Positions 7,910 to 17,673 of a stretch of DNA of 64,000 bases are shown here, piece by piece. The translations under genes and the position numbers were made by a program. The notes beneath the pieces are model-generated. The model did no database searches. It was not told where the DNA came from and saw only the letters and a list, made by a program, of their open reading frames with translations. Origin of the DNA: Spirosoma aureum (GTDB lineage Bacteria > Bacteroidota > Bacteroidia > Cytophagales > Spirosomataceae); assembly GCF_011604685.1 (NCBI RefSeq), contig NZ_CP050063.1, positions 2,874,501 to 2,938,500 of the forward strand, written 5' to 3'. How positions within the stretch are numbered: the first letter of the stretch is position 1; each line of letters begins with the position of its first letter.

Positions 7910-9082
7910 TCAGCCTGCATAATGCAGTGTTAGTGCCGTAATGTCGTCGAATTGAGCATTGTCGCCGATAAATGCCTGAATCTCTTTGAGCACAGTTTCA
8001 TTAATGTGCCTGGGAGCAGCCGAAACGGTTTCTTCAATCAATATTTTCTTTACCCGTTCTATGCCGAAACGTTCACCCGTATGGTTGTTGGCATCAGGTA
8101 CACCATCTGTATAGGTAAAGAGTGTATCGCCTGGCTCCAGTACAAACGTGCTTGATACGTACGGGAATTCGCCATCAATGCACAACGCCAGACCTCCCTT
8201 CTTTTTGAGTACTTCAACCTCATTGTTTCGCCGAATAATGAGGGGCGGTTCATGACCAGCATCTACATATTCCACTACGCCGGTTGTAAGATCGAGAATA
8301 GCAACGAATGCTGTAACGAACATCATCGACTGGTTATCGGCACTGAGAAATGAATTGATCTGGTATACTTCGTCGGCAATTGCTTCACAGTTTTTATTGG
8401 AAAAATGGCTCTTGAAGATCGCTTTGGTAATGGCCATGAACAGCGATGCGGGTATACCTTTATCCGAAACATCGCCAATCAGGAAAAACAACCGATTTTC
8501 GTCCATCAGGAAATAATCAAACAAATCGCCCCCCACAAGTTTGGCAGCCTTTAGAAAGGCATGAAGGTCAAAATCGGTGCGGTGAGGAAAGGGCGGGAAT
8601 GTTTTAGGAAGCATGGCCTGTTGAATTTCCTGCGCAATGTTGATGTCATTCTGAATGGCCACTAACTGATCGTGCTCTTTCTGCGAGTTTACCAGCATTT
8701 CAACGTGCCGGATCGTTTTATTGATCGTGATTTCCAGATCATCGAAATTGATTGGCTTCGTCACGAAATCGAACGCTCCCCGATTCATCGCCGTTCGAAT
8801 GTTGTCCATATCATTGAACGCTGAAACCATCACTGCTTTGAGGTACGGATTGTTCTGATCGTTCAGTTTTGACAGAAAAGTCAGGCCATCCATTTCAGGC
8901 ATATTGATGTCTGAGAGAACCAGACGAACATCTTTGTTTTCCTCAAGCTTTTCGAGCGCTTCTGAACCATTGGATGCGAAAATAAACTCAAAATTTTTGT
9001 CACGGATCTGCCTTCTGAATCGCTGAGTTATCAGCATCTCCATATCCGCTTCATCATCTACACTAAGAATTTTAATTGCCAT
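7910..9082 (-). CDS. Response regulator with PP2C/SpoIIE-type phosphatase output
   Basis: 390 residues. Residues 1-125 are a receiver domain: D9-D10, phosphoacceptor D58 in LSDINMPEMDG, S87 and K109 in FVTKPIN. A short coiled coil leads to a PPM/SpoIIE phosphatase domain (~165-388) with GGDLFDYF, FLIGDVSDKGIPASLFM, DAGHEPPL, TYTDGVPDA and NAQFDDITALTL, which contain the metal-binding Asp residues. By analogy with RsbU/RsbP it should dephosphorylate a STAS protein when the receiver is activated. Two STAS genes and an RsbW-like kinase lie 15 kb upstream on the same strand, and two histidine kinase genes lie immediately upstream, which makes a complete pathway plausible. Confidence 0.92.
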   Translation of the reverse strand: MAIKILSVDDEADMEMLITQRFRRQIRDKNFEFIFASNGSEALEKLEENKDVRLVLSDINMPEMDGLTFLSKLNDQNNPYLKAVMVSAFNDMDNIRTAMNRGAFDFVTKPINFDDLEITINKTIRHVEMLVNSQKEHDQLVAIQNDINIAQEIQQAMLPKTFPPFPHRTDFDLHAFLKAAKLVGGDLFDYFLMDENRLFFLIGDVSDKGIPASLFMAITKAIFKSHFSNKNCEAIADEVYQINSFLSADNQSMMFVTAFVAILDLTTGVVEYVDAGHEPPLIIRRNNEVEVLKKKGGLALCIDGEFPYVSSTFVLEPGDTLFTYTDGVPDANNHTGERFGIERVKKILIEETVSAAPRHINETVLKEIQAFIGDNAQFDDITALTLHYAG

Positions 9083-9124
9083 TGTTTTGATTATTAAAGA
9101 GTTATAGAACGTTTCTGCATTCGC

Positions 9125-9991
9125 TTAATTAAGCGGCAGATTGATGGTAAATTCAGTAAAATTTCCGGGCTCCGACTCCACGCTTAAGCTTCCTTTGTGC
9201 AATTCATTGACTATCTGGAGGCTTAATGAAAGACCGAGTCCTGTTCCTTTTCCAACGGGTTTTGTCGTAAAAAAAGGCGTAAACAATTTTTGCTTGACCT
9301 CATCAGGGATACCATCGCCGTTGTCACGAATTTTGACGTCAATATGATCGTCTGACCTCTGCGACGCCACTGTGATGGTTGGCTTATAGCCATCGATCTG
9401 TTTTTTTCGGCGCTCATTCACGGCATAGCAGGCATTGAGGACTAAATTCAGAATGACGCGATTAAACTCGTAGGGTGCCAGAAGTACCTTTCCAACGGTT
9501 GGATCTAATTGAAATACAAGCGATACCACGAAATCTTTGTCGCCTGATCGCACACCCTGATAGGCCAGTTTGGTAAACTCTTCCAGCATTGTATTCAATT
9601 CCGTCAATTCAAAATTTGACGAACCTGAATGTGTCTGCGCAAGCATTCCCAGAATGACCCGTTCGGCTCGTTCGCCATTTTCCCGAATGCGGGTAACATT
9701 GCTCTTAAGCATTCCCAGCACGTCAATCAGCTCAGGGTATTCTGGGTGATCCTCAAACTTCACCGTAATGCTTTCAATCTCATCAATCAAGTCGAAAGAT
9801 AGGCGGGCATAGTTGGTGATGAAATTGAGCGGGTTCTTAATCTCGTGCAGAATGCCTGCTGTGAGCTGACCAATTGATGCCAGCCGATCCAGTTCTGCTA
9901 CGCGTTCCCGAAGCAAGGCCAGTTCCGGATCACCTATCGGTGAGGAATCTGACGGGCTTCCTGGGCTTGCTACTTGTTTAGAGTCTTCCAT
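9125..9991 (-). CDS. Soluble sensor histidine kinase
   Basis: 288 residues with no membrane segment or recognisable sensor domain. The H-box is intact (H49 in LTAGILHEIKNPLNF), and the ATPase domain shows the N-box NLVLNACYAV, G1 IRDNGDGIP and G2 GKGTGLGLSLSL. It sits between a receiver-phosphatase gene (43 bases downstream) and the giant propeller kinase (33 bases upstream). Its kinase core is closely similar in layout to that of the neighbouring propeller protein, which has lost the His; the two may form a pair in which this protein supplies the phosphoacceptor. That pairing is inference. Confidence 0.92.
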   Translation of the reverse strand: MEDSKQVASPGSPSDSSPIGDPELALLRERVAELDRLASIGQLTAGILHEIKNPLNFITNYARLSFDLIDEIESITVKFEDHPEYPELIDVLGMLKSNVTRIRENGERAERVILGMLAQTHSGSSNFELTELNTMLEEFTKLAYQGVRSGDKDFVVSLVFQLDPTVGKVLLAPYEFNRVILNLVLNACYAVNERRKKQIDGYKPTITVASQRSDDHIDVKIRDNGDGIPDEVKQKLFTPFFTTKPVGKGTGLGLSLSLQIVNELHKGSLSVESEPGNFTEFTINLPLN

Positions 9992-10023
9992 ACGCAGGGT
10001 TTACGAGGTAGTAGTGGTAAAAA

Positions 10024-13000
10024 TCATAAGGTGTTAATTGTAGGTAGTGTCACCAAAAGCTCCGTGAATTCGCCCTCCCTGGATATAATTTCAACTTTGC
10101 CTTTATGCGTTTCAATGATGTCTTTGACCATAAACAAGCCTAAACCGGTACCTTTTGAGGTTGGCTTTGTGGTAAAGAATGGACTGAATATTTTTTCGAT
10201 TTCCTGTTGGGGAATCCCTTTGCCATTGTCACGAAACCGTACTAAGACATGATCTTTAACAGTTTTTGTCTCGATAAGTACCTCAGGTGCGAAGCCAGGT
10301 GTGTGCTTACTCTTTTCAAACAGCGTATAACAGGCGTTGCTGACCAGGTTTTGCACGACCTGCCCAAACTCATAGGGTAAAAGCTTGGTTCGGATTGGAT
10401 TACGTTCCAGGTTTAACGTCAGATTAACCGAAAAATCTTTGTAATTAACTTTAGATTCCTGCAAGGCCGTTCTGGCTTTACTTTCAATAAAACTATTGAG
10501 GTCTGTTTCCAGAAAATCTTTGGATTTTTCCCTCAATAATTTCTGCATATCTTTTAAGATACGGGTCGTACTATTACTATGCTCCTGAATTTTTTCCTGA
10601 TTGTTTTTCAACATCTTTAACTCGACAACCAGATCTTCACATGTATCAGCAGGAAGGGTATCTTTCTGCTTTTCAATAATCTCAATTATTTCATCAATTA
10701 AATCATCGGATGATTGAGAGAAATTATTGACATAATTTAGTGGGTTTAAAATACGATCAACAATTCCTTTAGTTAATTGACCAACCGAAGCTAACTTCTC
10801 CTGGCGAATAAGTTCGCCCTGTGTGTTTTTAAGATCATTAAGTGTATTTTCAAGGTTTTCTAGTAACCGAGTCTTAATGTATGCGGCAATTAAATGCTCT
10901 TTCAGGTTACGCAGCATGCTTATATCACGCTGATCGAACGCATATGACCTGGATATGTTTTCAAGCAGTATGAATGCCTCAATTGTGCCCTCATTTTTTA
11001 TCGTTATTGTTAATAATGATTTAGGTGTATTTAGGTTATCAATTGGGTTGTTCAGTGGAGTAAACTGAAAATTATTCTTGTAGAAAATATCTTCGTAAAC
11101 TTCCTCAGATTGCGCCAGATATCGTTCTTTAGCTTGTGACAACGTTAACTCTATGGATTCAAAGGCGCTTAAATCCTGAATGCCCCGTAAAGCCTTAAAT
11201 TTGAATGTATCGGAAACTTTATCGTAGATCAGAAAACTGCCGTTATCCATATTACGAATAACACTGAATTTTGCGAGAATTGTCTGGAATAAATTGGAAA
11301 AATCGACCTCGGCATTTATGGACTGGACGATTAAATCAATTTTTTCCAACTGATCATTTTTTGCGGCCAGCTCTTCTGACTGATGCTCTAATTCTAATTT
11401 TTGATCGACAATCTCTTCTGTCCTTTCCTTAATTAAATTTTCAAGCTGCTGACGCTCTCTATTTGCTTTTTCTAAACGCCACCGTATCAGGGTAACGAGT
11501 AAAAAACCTCCCAGTAATACATAGAAAATAATAGCCCACCATCGCTCATATAGCGGTGTTTTTACTGTGAATGAAAAAGAGGAGTCTGTGCTTTCAAGAC
11601 CATATATGTTTTTTGCCTTTACATAAAATGTGTAACTCCCTGGTGACAAATTTGTGTATTCTTTGGTAGTCTGATTTGTCCAGTCAGACCAATCGCTATC
11701 AAATCCATCTAAATAATACTGGAATTGTAGTTTATCATTAGGCGCATAGCTGGCTGCCGAAAAGTCGAATTTTAAATCGTTTATCTGAGAATTAAATACT
11801 ACATCCCCATCTGGGTCCAGTGATTTATCGACCAGGCTCCCGGTCACGCTATATCCATTAAATAATACGCTATCGCCACTGGTAATTTTACGAATAAAAG
11901 CTTGATATGGTCCTGCGTTTTTTTCTTTAAAAGCTAGATCGAACCGGATCAGCTCTTCTGAACCGCCAAACCACACGATACGATTTGTATCTGTGTGAAT
12001 GGTACGTATGGATACATCGGCAAGCGGTAAAAAACGGTTTGTATCTTTCTTGAATAAAGTACCTGTCCGTTTATAATAAGAAATATTTTTGTCGTCACCT
12101 CTCGTTACCCAATAGTTATTATAACGATCTTTGGAAATTAAGCCATACCAATTTTTGTTGCTGAAGTTAGTTTTAGTGTTTTTTTCCGTCAGAAAAGGCG
12201 ATGGGAGGAATGCATTAACTGGCTGGTTATATTGGAAAACTCCTTTTGCATTATATAATATGATTCCCTGATCTGATTGCAAAATATGGTTGCCAACTCT
12301 GGTTAATTCGCCGTTAGGTGAGGTATAATGATAATTATTAGTTTCTCCGCTAGTGGGCGAATAGCGGTAGATTCCTCTTGTAATACTTTCCATCCAGATA
12401 TCACCGGTATCATCGCAAAAAATATTGGTAATATTAGCGTCATATTTTTCAAGCTGCTGGTAAGTAGTTGTATTGTTGGTGAAGGTTATGAGCGCTAACC
12501 CATCTCTATTACCAACATATACTTTGTTTGAATTTATTTTACCCTGAACAAGACAAAAGCTGTATTCTTTATTTACTCGTTGCGGAGCAGATACTAAAGA
12601 ACTTAAAAGATATACACCATTGCTACTGGCTACCAATAAATTTCCGTTGACCTGTAGCAGACCCCAACAGCCTATATTAATCCCATTTACAGGGATGAAC
12701 CTGGAGTTTTCCAGATAAAATAACCCTTTATTAGTTGCTAAACATAATTTACCTTTATAGCGAATAATACCATTGATACTTCCAAAATTATTGGTTGAAG
12801 CCAAAAACTGAGATATAGGTGAATTAATGCTTAATTGAGCTAGCCCATTATCAAGAGCTAGCCATAAGTTTGAATCTTTATCTTTAAAAATAGAGTTTAC
12901 CCTACTGTTTTCTATTTTTTCTTTACTGTTGCTTAATTTGGTTATTGACCCATCATTATTCATTAATAATAATCCTTTTTTTGCCGACCATACTGCAATA

Positions 13001-13818
13001 GTATTTTTATTGTAAGAATAAACACTAGTTACTGCACTATTGGTTAATAAAGTAGTAGCAGCACAATTGAATAGACTTACAGAATTTTCTGATTGCTTAT
13101 AAATTCCACTATCCTCTGTAAATAGTAGGTTAGTTGTTGAGCTTATGGGTATAATATCAACAATATCTTTTAAACCAGTGTTTATTTGTTCACTAAGCTT
13201 TAATGATAATTTGTCCAGAAAGACAATAGCATTGTTTTTTTGAACTAAGGCCAGTTTATCGTCTAAAGAATATACAGATCGGGTTTGTTCGCTGAGCGAT
13301 ATCGATTTTATTTTGTTATTTTTTAATATAAATATCTTTTTGTTGGAAATAAAATAAATTTGATTTTTATACTCAATAATTCTGCTTATTTCTCCTATTG
13401 ATGAATTGATTGTGTTGGCGAGAGATTTGAAAAGTAATTTTCCTGATTTGTCAGGATATAAATAACCAAATTCATCGCGGGCCCCTACATACATAGTGCC
13501 TGAACGGCTATAAAAAAGCGAAGATACTTTTGTTTGGGTTGTTGTAATAATCGTTCGCCAGTTTACGCCATCATATTCCAGTATTCCACCGAAATTACCA
13601 AAATACATGACTCCTCGCTTATCCTGAGCTATTGCAAAATTTTCGTCATGGTTTTTGTATTCATCTGCAGAAAATAATTTGATAAATAGCGCGCCGTTTT
13701 CGCTTGCTGCCTCATGTGATTGAGCCAGTACCAAATTCGACATGACAGTCAATAGAATACTAACCCACAAGTAAGTTTGCAAAAGAGAGTAGGGCGCTAT
13801 TTTTCTGATTCTATTCAT
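10024..13818 (-). CDS. Propeller/Y_Y_Y hybrid sensor kinase with Asp at the phosphoacceptor site
   Basis: 1264 residues. A signal/anchor segment (VSILLTVMSNLVLAQ) is followed by two-component-system beta-propeller repeats to ~660, a Y_Y_Y domain (LQFQYYLDGFDSDW, ~700), one membrane helix (WWAIIFYVLLGGFLLVTLI, ~765), a coiled coil, a GAF-like domain (~830-960), and a kinase core. In that core the H-box reads LTKGIVDRILNPLNYV, with D1021 (codon 10756-10758) where the phosphorylated His should be, and R in place of the next Glu. The ATPase domain looks intact (NLVSNACYTL, FRDNGKGIP, GTGLGLFMV). It is therefore probably a sensor or allosteric partner and not a self-phosphorylating kinase. The gene is much more AT-rich than the neighbouring housekeeping genes. 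Confidence 0.9.
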   Translation of the reverse strand: MNRIRKIAPYSLLQTYLWVSILLTVMSNLVLAQSHEAASENGALFIKLFSADEYKNHDENFAIAQDKRGVMYFGNFGGILEYDGVNWRTIITTTQTKVSSLFYSRSGTMYVGARDEFGYLYPDKSGKLLFKSLANTINSSIGEISRIIEYKNQIYFISNKKIFILKNNKIKSISLSEQTRSVYSLDDKLALVQKNNAIVFLDKLSLKLSEQINTGLKDIVDIIPISSTTNLLFTEDSGIYKQSENSVSLFNCAATTLLTNSAVTSVYSYNKNTIAVWSAKKGLLLMNNDGSITKLSNSKEKIENSRVNSIFKDKDSNLWLALDNGLAQLSINSPISQFLASTNNFGSINGIIRYKGKLCLATNKGLFYLENSRFIPVNGINIGCWGLLQVNGNLLVASSNGVYLLSSLVSAPQRVNKEYSFCLVQGKINSNKVYVGNRDGLALITFTNNTTTYQQLEKYDANITNIFCDDTGDIWMESITRGIYRYSPTSGETNNYHYTSPNGELTRVGNHILQSDQGIILYNAKGVFQYNQPVNAFLPSPFLTEKNTKTNFSNKNWYGLISKDRYNNYWVTRGDDKNISYYKRTGTLFKKDTNRFLPLADVSIRTIHTDTNRIVWFGGSEELIRFDLAFKEKNAGPYQAFIRKITSGDSVLFNGYSVTGSLVDKSLDPDGDVVFNSQINDLKFDFSAASYAPNDKLQFQYYLDGFDSDWSDWTNQTTKEYTNLSPGSYTFYVKAKNIYGLESTDSSFSFTVKTPLYERWWAIIFYVLLGGFLLVTLIRWRLEKANRERQQLENLIKERTEEIVDQKLELEHQSEELAAKNDQLEKIDLIVQSINAEVDFSNLFQTILAKFSVIRNMDNGSFLIYDKVSDTFKFKALRGIQDLSAFESIELTLSQAKERYLAQSEEVYEDIFYKNNFQFTPLNNPIDNLNTPKSLLTITIKNEGTIEAFILLENISRSYAFDQRDISMLRNLKEHLIAAYIKTRLLENLENTLNDLKNTQGELIRQEKLASVGQLTKGIVDRILNPLNYVNNFSQSSDDLIDEIIEIIEKQKDTLPADTCEDLVVELKMLKNNQEKIQEHSNSTTRILKDMQKLLREKSKDFLETDLNSFIESKARTALQESKVNYKDFSVNLTLNLERNPIRTKLLPYEFGQVVQNLVSNACYTLFEKSKHTPGFAPEVLIETKTVKDHVLVRFRDNGKGIPQQEIEKIFSPFFTTKPTSKGTGLGLFMVKDIIETHKGKVEIISREGEFTELLVTLPTINTL

Positions 13819-13843
13819 AAATGCTTTACTTAGCTTCAGGCTT

Positions 13844-16696
13844 TTAGGCTGTTGTTACTAAGCGTTGCTCGGCTGGTTTTTCGACTGTTAAGGGATACAC
13901 TGTCACATAAAGTCTGCTGCTGCCATCAATAGCTCGAATAGACTTTACCGAGTCTGGAAGTGATTGACAATCAAATGCCGCTAAGATAGTCTCGGTGGTG
14001 TCTTCATTAGTTATCTGTATAGACCCTTCTATGACAATAAATCCCGTGATGGTTTTAGATTGAGAACTACCCAAAGCAGGCTCTAACAATTGACCTTCCT
14101 CCAAAGAAACAACTGTAAGCGAGCCGCTTATAGTTTGCAGATAATCTAGATTCCAGTTCCTTGTCGCCCTGGAAAAAACGAGTGCTTCAGCTTTGCTAAT
14201 GGCTAGATCATATTTGTTGTTATAGGATTGAACCTTCGAGCAAAGGGTAGCATATTTGCGATCATTTTTCGCTTTAAAATAGGTTGACAACTCAATAAAT
14301 CGCTCCGGATTTAGTTTCATTAATCCAAAAAGTGCCGTTTCTGCAAGTACAATACTTTCGGTAGTAGTATTGGCCGCCAGGGCATTTATTGCTTTTTCGT
14401 CGGTATAACTTAGAAGCTGCTTTAGGGCAAGCGCTTTTGTCCAAACACTTAGATTATCTCTGTTTAATATTGATAATAGTCGTTGCTCAGGGGATAAATA
14501 CTGTTGCGGATATCGGTCCTGATATTTTAGCAGAATTTCGTAATCAGAAATATTTTCGAAAAGAGTTAATACTCTCATTCTAACTTCTTCTAATTCAATT
14601 AAGAAACTAACTAAATCAGCCAAATAACTTTTTGCTTTAGATTTAGGATTGTACATCAATTCTACAACCTTTTCGAATTGCTTGTCGCCACGTAATAGAG
14701 ATAATATTTTCAATATTTTTAACATTACGCTTTTACGTTCATTGCTTAATGCTTTAATTAGTGTATTACCTTCTTCTGATTTTTTTAGATCAATTTCGGC
14801 AGAAACAATCCACAGATAAATATCTACTTTTAAGTCGATCTGTGCTATTAGCTGAGATTCTTCACTCGTATTTGGGGTGTACCCAATTTCGATCAGTGAT
14901 TCAATAGCTCTATCGACCACTTCATTTGATTGATGAACTAATTTTGAACGGAGAAACCGAGATGCTTTTGGCCCGCCAATTATTTCCGCGCTCTCAATTA
15001 GACTGGTTATTACTTCTATATTGTTAGTATTTTTGTTGACATAACTAACAAAATAATCTACTGCCGATTCACCAATCTTTTGTAAGCTAGTTTGGGTTGC
15101 CAACTTGAGTTCAGGCTGGACAATACATGGTAATAAATAGGGAACTACTTCTGGACGGTTCATTTGAGGTGAAGCCGTAATAGCTGCAAGGCGCACATTA
15201 ATATCTTTATCTTCAAGAAGCTTTATAATATATTTGAATGAAGAATATCGACCCGAGCTAGTTAACAAACTGGCAGACCGTTTTCTGTCTTCGCTGTTTG
15301 TAGATTCAGCTAGACTAATTATGTCTTCAAATTCTGAACTGGCCTTGTAAGCTCTCTCTTGATCTATCGAAACTGGTGTTACGATTTTTGATAAATTATT
15401 TCTAGATGTTTCCGTCAGCTGAAGAATATTTAATAATGTAGATTTGTATTCCTTCCGCATCATGAAGGCCAAAAGTGCCCATATTATTAGAAAGATCAAT
15501 AAAAAGGCATATACGTATATTGCACTGGATAAGTTAAATTTCAATAAAATAATTAATGATAGTCCTGCGATAACATACCCTAATGGTTTTGCATATGTTT
15601 CAACTTGATTTTGGAGTTTTATACTTTCTCTGCCAGGGATTGGTTGATATAATAGTTGATACGATGTATCGCTGAATGATCGACGGACTGACGTGATTAA
15701 AAATCGACTAATTAGAATTAAGAAAAATACCTTTACATTAATAGTCGTCATGAAAAATAATAAAACTGTGACTATTATTAATGAAACAGGCATCAATATC
15801 AATCCTGACATGATTCCATAAGTAGCTGCAACATAACGGAATAGAACTCCTTTTACCAGGAACTCAATGATAGAACAGATGAATAAAAATTGGCCAAGAA
15901 ATATCGCAAGTTGTTCTTTATCAGGGAAGAAAGCTTTGCTATCTACTGAAAAGCTAAACTCGATAATGTAAAGACAAGCCACTGGTAGTAGCCCTAATAA
16001 ATACATTAATACTGAATATTTTTTGCTGACTGAACTTATCGTGCTATCGACTGCTGCGCGTGTACTTCTTTTGAATGATAACTTTTCTCTGTCTTTATTT
16101 GTGATTCTACTAATGAAAAATAATGAGCAGGCTATAAAAAATAGTGCTATATAGAGCAGTTCCTCGACCTGAACTATTTTCTCACTTATTAAGGTTTTTA
16201 CGAGAAAATTTGCTGCTATAGAGGCTAACACTTCTCCTGTGCCGATTAAGCTATATAATCGTTTGGCCTGCCCTAAATCAAAAATTCTGGACGCTGATAC
16301 CCAAAAAGTAAAACTAAAAACAAATAAATTTGCTCTAATCCAAAGGTAAAGCAGAAAAATTATCCATTTATTTTCGGTAATTTCATAACAGATCAGAAGT
16401 ATAACTAACGAAAAAGTAAGAGATAATACCAAGCCAATTGCCAGTGACGAAAATTTAATATACTTCTGAATGAAAGAATTACTTTTGGCAATTATGAAAA
16501 GAAATAGGCCACCTGCTATGTAAGCAACTGGTAACATCGCTCCATCGAACCTTGTTAAAAATAATGTTGTGGCAGCAGTATAATATATATATAATCCCAG
16601 ACTAATGCAAAATGAATAACCAAACAAGAGAAGTACCATTGGTTTTTCTTCCTGTCTGATTGTTAAAAAATTTGCTATAGCGTCACTTTTTGTCAT
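13844..16696 (-). CDS. MFS/NTT-like membrane protein fused to HEAT repeats and a cNMP-binding-like domain
   Basis: 950 residues. About twelve hydrophobic helices fill residues 15-415 and resemble the ATP/ADP-translocase-like branch of the MFS. Next comes a helical repeat region (~440-800) with HEAT-type units such as AITASPQMNRPEVVPYLLPC. The C-terminal ~90 residues look like a degraded cyclic-nucleotide-binding beta-barrel (GFIVIEGSIQITNEDTTETI). Family relatives are usually annotated only as MFS or HEAT proteins; transport has not been shown for them to my knowledge. The gene is followed after 25 bases by the propeller kinase, so a sensing role is possible. It is AT-rich like that gene. Its own promoter is divergent from the GNAT-like gene upstream. 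Confidence 0.7.
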   Translation of the reverse strand: MTKSDAIANFLTIRQEEKPMVLLLFGYSFCISLGLYIYYTAATTLFLTRFDGAMLPVAYIAGGLFLFIIAKSNSFIQKYIKFSSLAIGLVLSLTFSLVILLICYEITENKWIIFLLYLWIRANLFVFSFTFWVSASRIFDLGQAKRLYSLIGTGEVLASIAANFLVKTLISEKIVQVEELLYIALFFIACSLFFISRITNKDREKLSFKRSTRAAVDSTISSVSKKYSVLMYLLGLLPVACLYIIEFSFSVDSKAFFPDKEQLAIFLGQFLFICSIIEFLVKGVLFRYVAATYGIMSGLILMPVSLIIVTVLLFFMTTINVKVFFLILISRFLITSVRRSFSDTSYQLLYQPIPGRESIKLQNQVETYAKPLGYVIAGLSLIILLKFNLSSAIYVYAFLLIFLIIWALLAFMMRKEYKSTLLNILQLTETSRNNLSKIVTPVSIDQERAYKASSEFEDIISLAESTNSEDRKRSASLLTSSGRYSSFKYIIKLLEDKDINVRLAAITASPQMNRPEVVPYLLPCIVQPELKLATQTSLQKIGESAVDYFVSYVNKNTNNIEVITSLIESAEIIGGPKASRFLRSKLVHQSNEVVDRAIESLIEIGYTPNTSEESQLIAQIDLKVDIYLWIVSAEIDLKKSEEGNTLIKALSNERKSVMLKILKILSLLRGDKQFEKVVELMYNPKSKAKSYLADLVSFLIELEEVRMRVLTLFENISDYEILLKYQDRYPQQYLSPEQRLLSILNRDNLSVWTKALALKQLLSYTDEKAINALAANTTTESIVLAETALFGLMKLNPERFIELSTYFKAKNDRKYATLCSKVQSYNNKYDLAISKAEALVFSRATRNWNLDYLQTISGSLTVVSLEEGQLLEPALGSSQSKTITGFIVIEGSIQITNEDTTETILAAFDCQSLPDSVKSIRAIDGSSRLYVTVYPLTVEKPAEQRLVTTA

Positions 16697-16858
16697 TTTA
16701 ATTTAATTTACACAATTTTTCAATATTTTATCTGTTGTTTGCTTTACTGTAAAGTTATATAATTTTGATCTTAATTTCTACAAGTAATTTCGGATCTGCT
16801 TATTCTGTACATGACTTTTATTTTGACTTATTATTTAGATATTTATTCAATAAATTTG

Positions 16859-16866
16859 TATTTTTG
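16859..16866 (+). promoter_or_regulatory. Possible -7 promoter element (TATTTTTG)
   Basis: An exact match to the Bacteroidota -7 consensus TAnnTTTG, 36 bases before the ATG at 16903. No TTG was found at the expected -33 spacing and the region is AT-rich, so chance is possible. It favours the internal start of the next gene. Confidence 0.3.
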
Positions 16867-16902
16867 TTTAGTGCCATATTTTTTGTTTCGCTTTTTTTAC
16901 CT

Positions 16903-17673
16903 ATGGATAACTTCTTGCTAACTTATGATATCCTTGAGGATGATGCCTTCAAGGAAAATGCATATTTGAAAAATGTACTTGTTCATTTAGTTGGTCAAAG
17001 TTATCTGAATCCGACTGACCTTATTGAACGTGTTTATTCGGTGAATGACATTGCTTTTGTGGCTAAATTAGGCGCTGATGTTGTTGGTATTTTGCTCTTT
17101 AATTATCAAAAACGTTGCACGGTTGTCTTAGAAAATCAACGTTTTTCTGCCGTATATAACGGTTATGCTGTTACAGATCTTCGTTATCGAAACCAGCGAA
17201 TTATTCAGAATCTTATTTCGTTCGCTACGGCTGAATTTAACCGCCGGATCGAGAAAACAAATTCGAAACTTCTTTTATATGCCATTACATCAAATCCTTA
17301 TGCATTACGTGCTTACCGAAATGTTTGCGAATACATGGAGCCTTTCTCCGACGGCTCTTTTTCAGAACGGGGCTCTCAACTAGTTTCCCGGCTTAAAAAC
17401 GAGTTAGGTATTACTGTTTTAGAAGATGCTCATCCATTTAAGTTTACAACTTCCCTTCCGCAGCGTTACAGTGATTTCGAACAGGTAAATCTTGATAAAG
17501 CTCCTGAAGCAGAAAAGCTTTTCTTGCAACGGCTTGGTGTAATTGAAACAATGGGTGATCGTGTCATTTTTTTCTGGGGGCCTCAGCACCTGCTTTCAAA
17601 TTGTGCTATAACGAAACCATCAGACGAACCATACCATTTATTCCCTTTTGGGGCATCCGATAAGACTGACTAG
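16903..17673 (+). CDS. GNAT-like acetyltransferase, unassigned
   Basis: 256 residues from the ATG at 16903. An upstream ATG at 16765 would add 46 residues encoded by AT-rich promoter-like DNA and is less likely. The pattern VAKLGADVVGILLFNYQ, YNGYAVTDLRYRNQRIIQNLISFA and SNPYALRAYRN resembles a GNAT fold: substrate-binding strand, motif A (R-x-x-x-x-I), then the motif B N-P-x-A-L-R-x-Y. I do not recognise a specific family. It is the only plus-strand gene in this block, divergent from the MFS-HEAT gene and convergent with the TonB receptor gene, whose last 68 bases it overlaps. Confidence 0.65.
   Translation: MDNFLLTYDILEDDAFKENAYLKNVLVHLVGQSYLNPTDLIERVYSVNDIAFVAKLGADVVGILLFNYQKRCTVVLENQRFSAVYNGYAVTDLRYRNQRIIQNLISFATAEFNRRIEKTNSKLLLYAITSNPYALRAYRNVCEYMEPFSDGSFSERGSQLVSRLKNELGITVLEDAHPFKFTTSLPQRYSDFEQVNLDKAPEAEKLFLQRLGVIETMGDRVIFFWGPQHLLSNCAITKPSDEPYHLFPFGASDKTD

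Noticed and set aside
16765..16902. N-terminal extension of the GNAT-like gene
   Set aside because: Its 46 codons are AT-rich, promoter-like sequence; TATTTTTG lies inside, and the family-like part starts after 16903.
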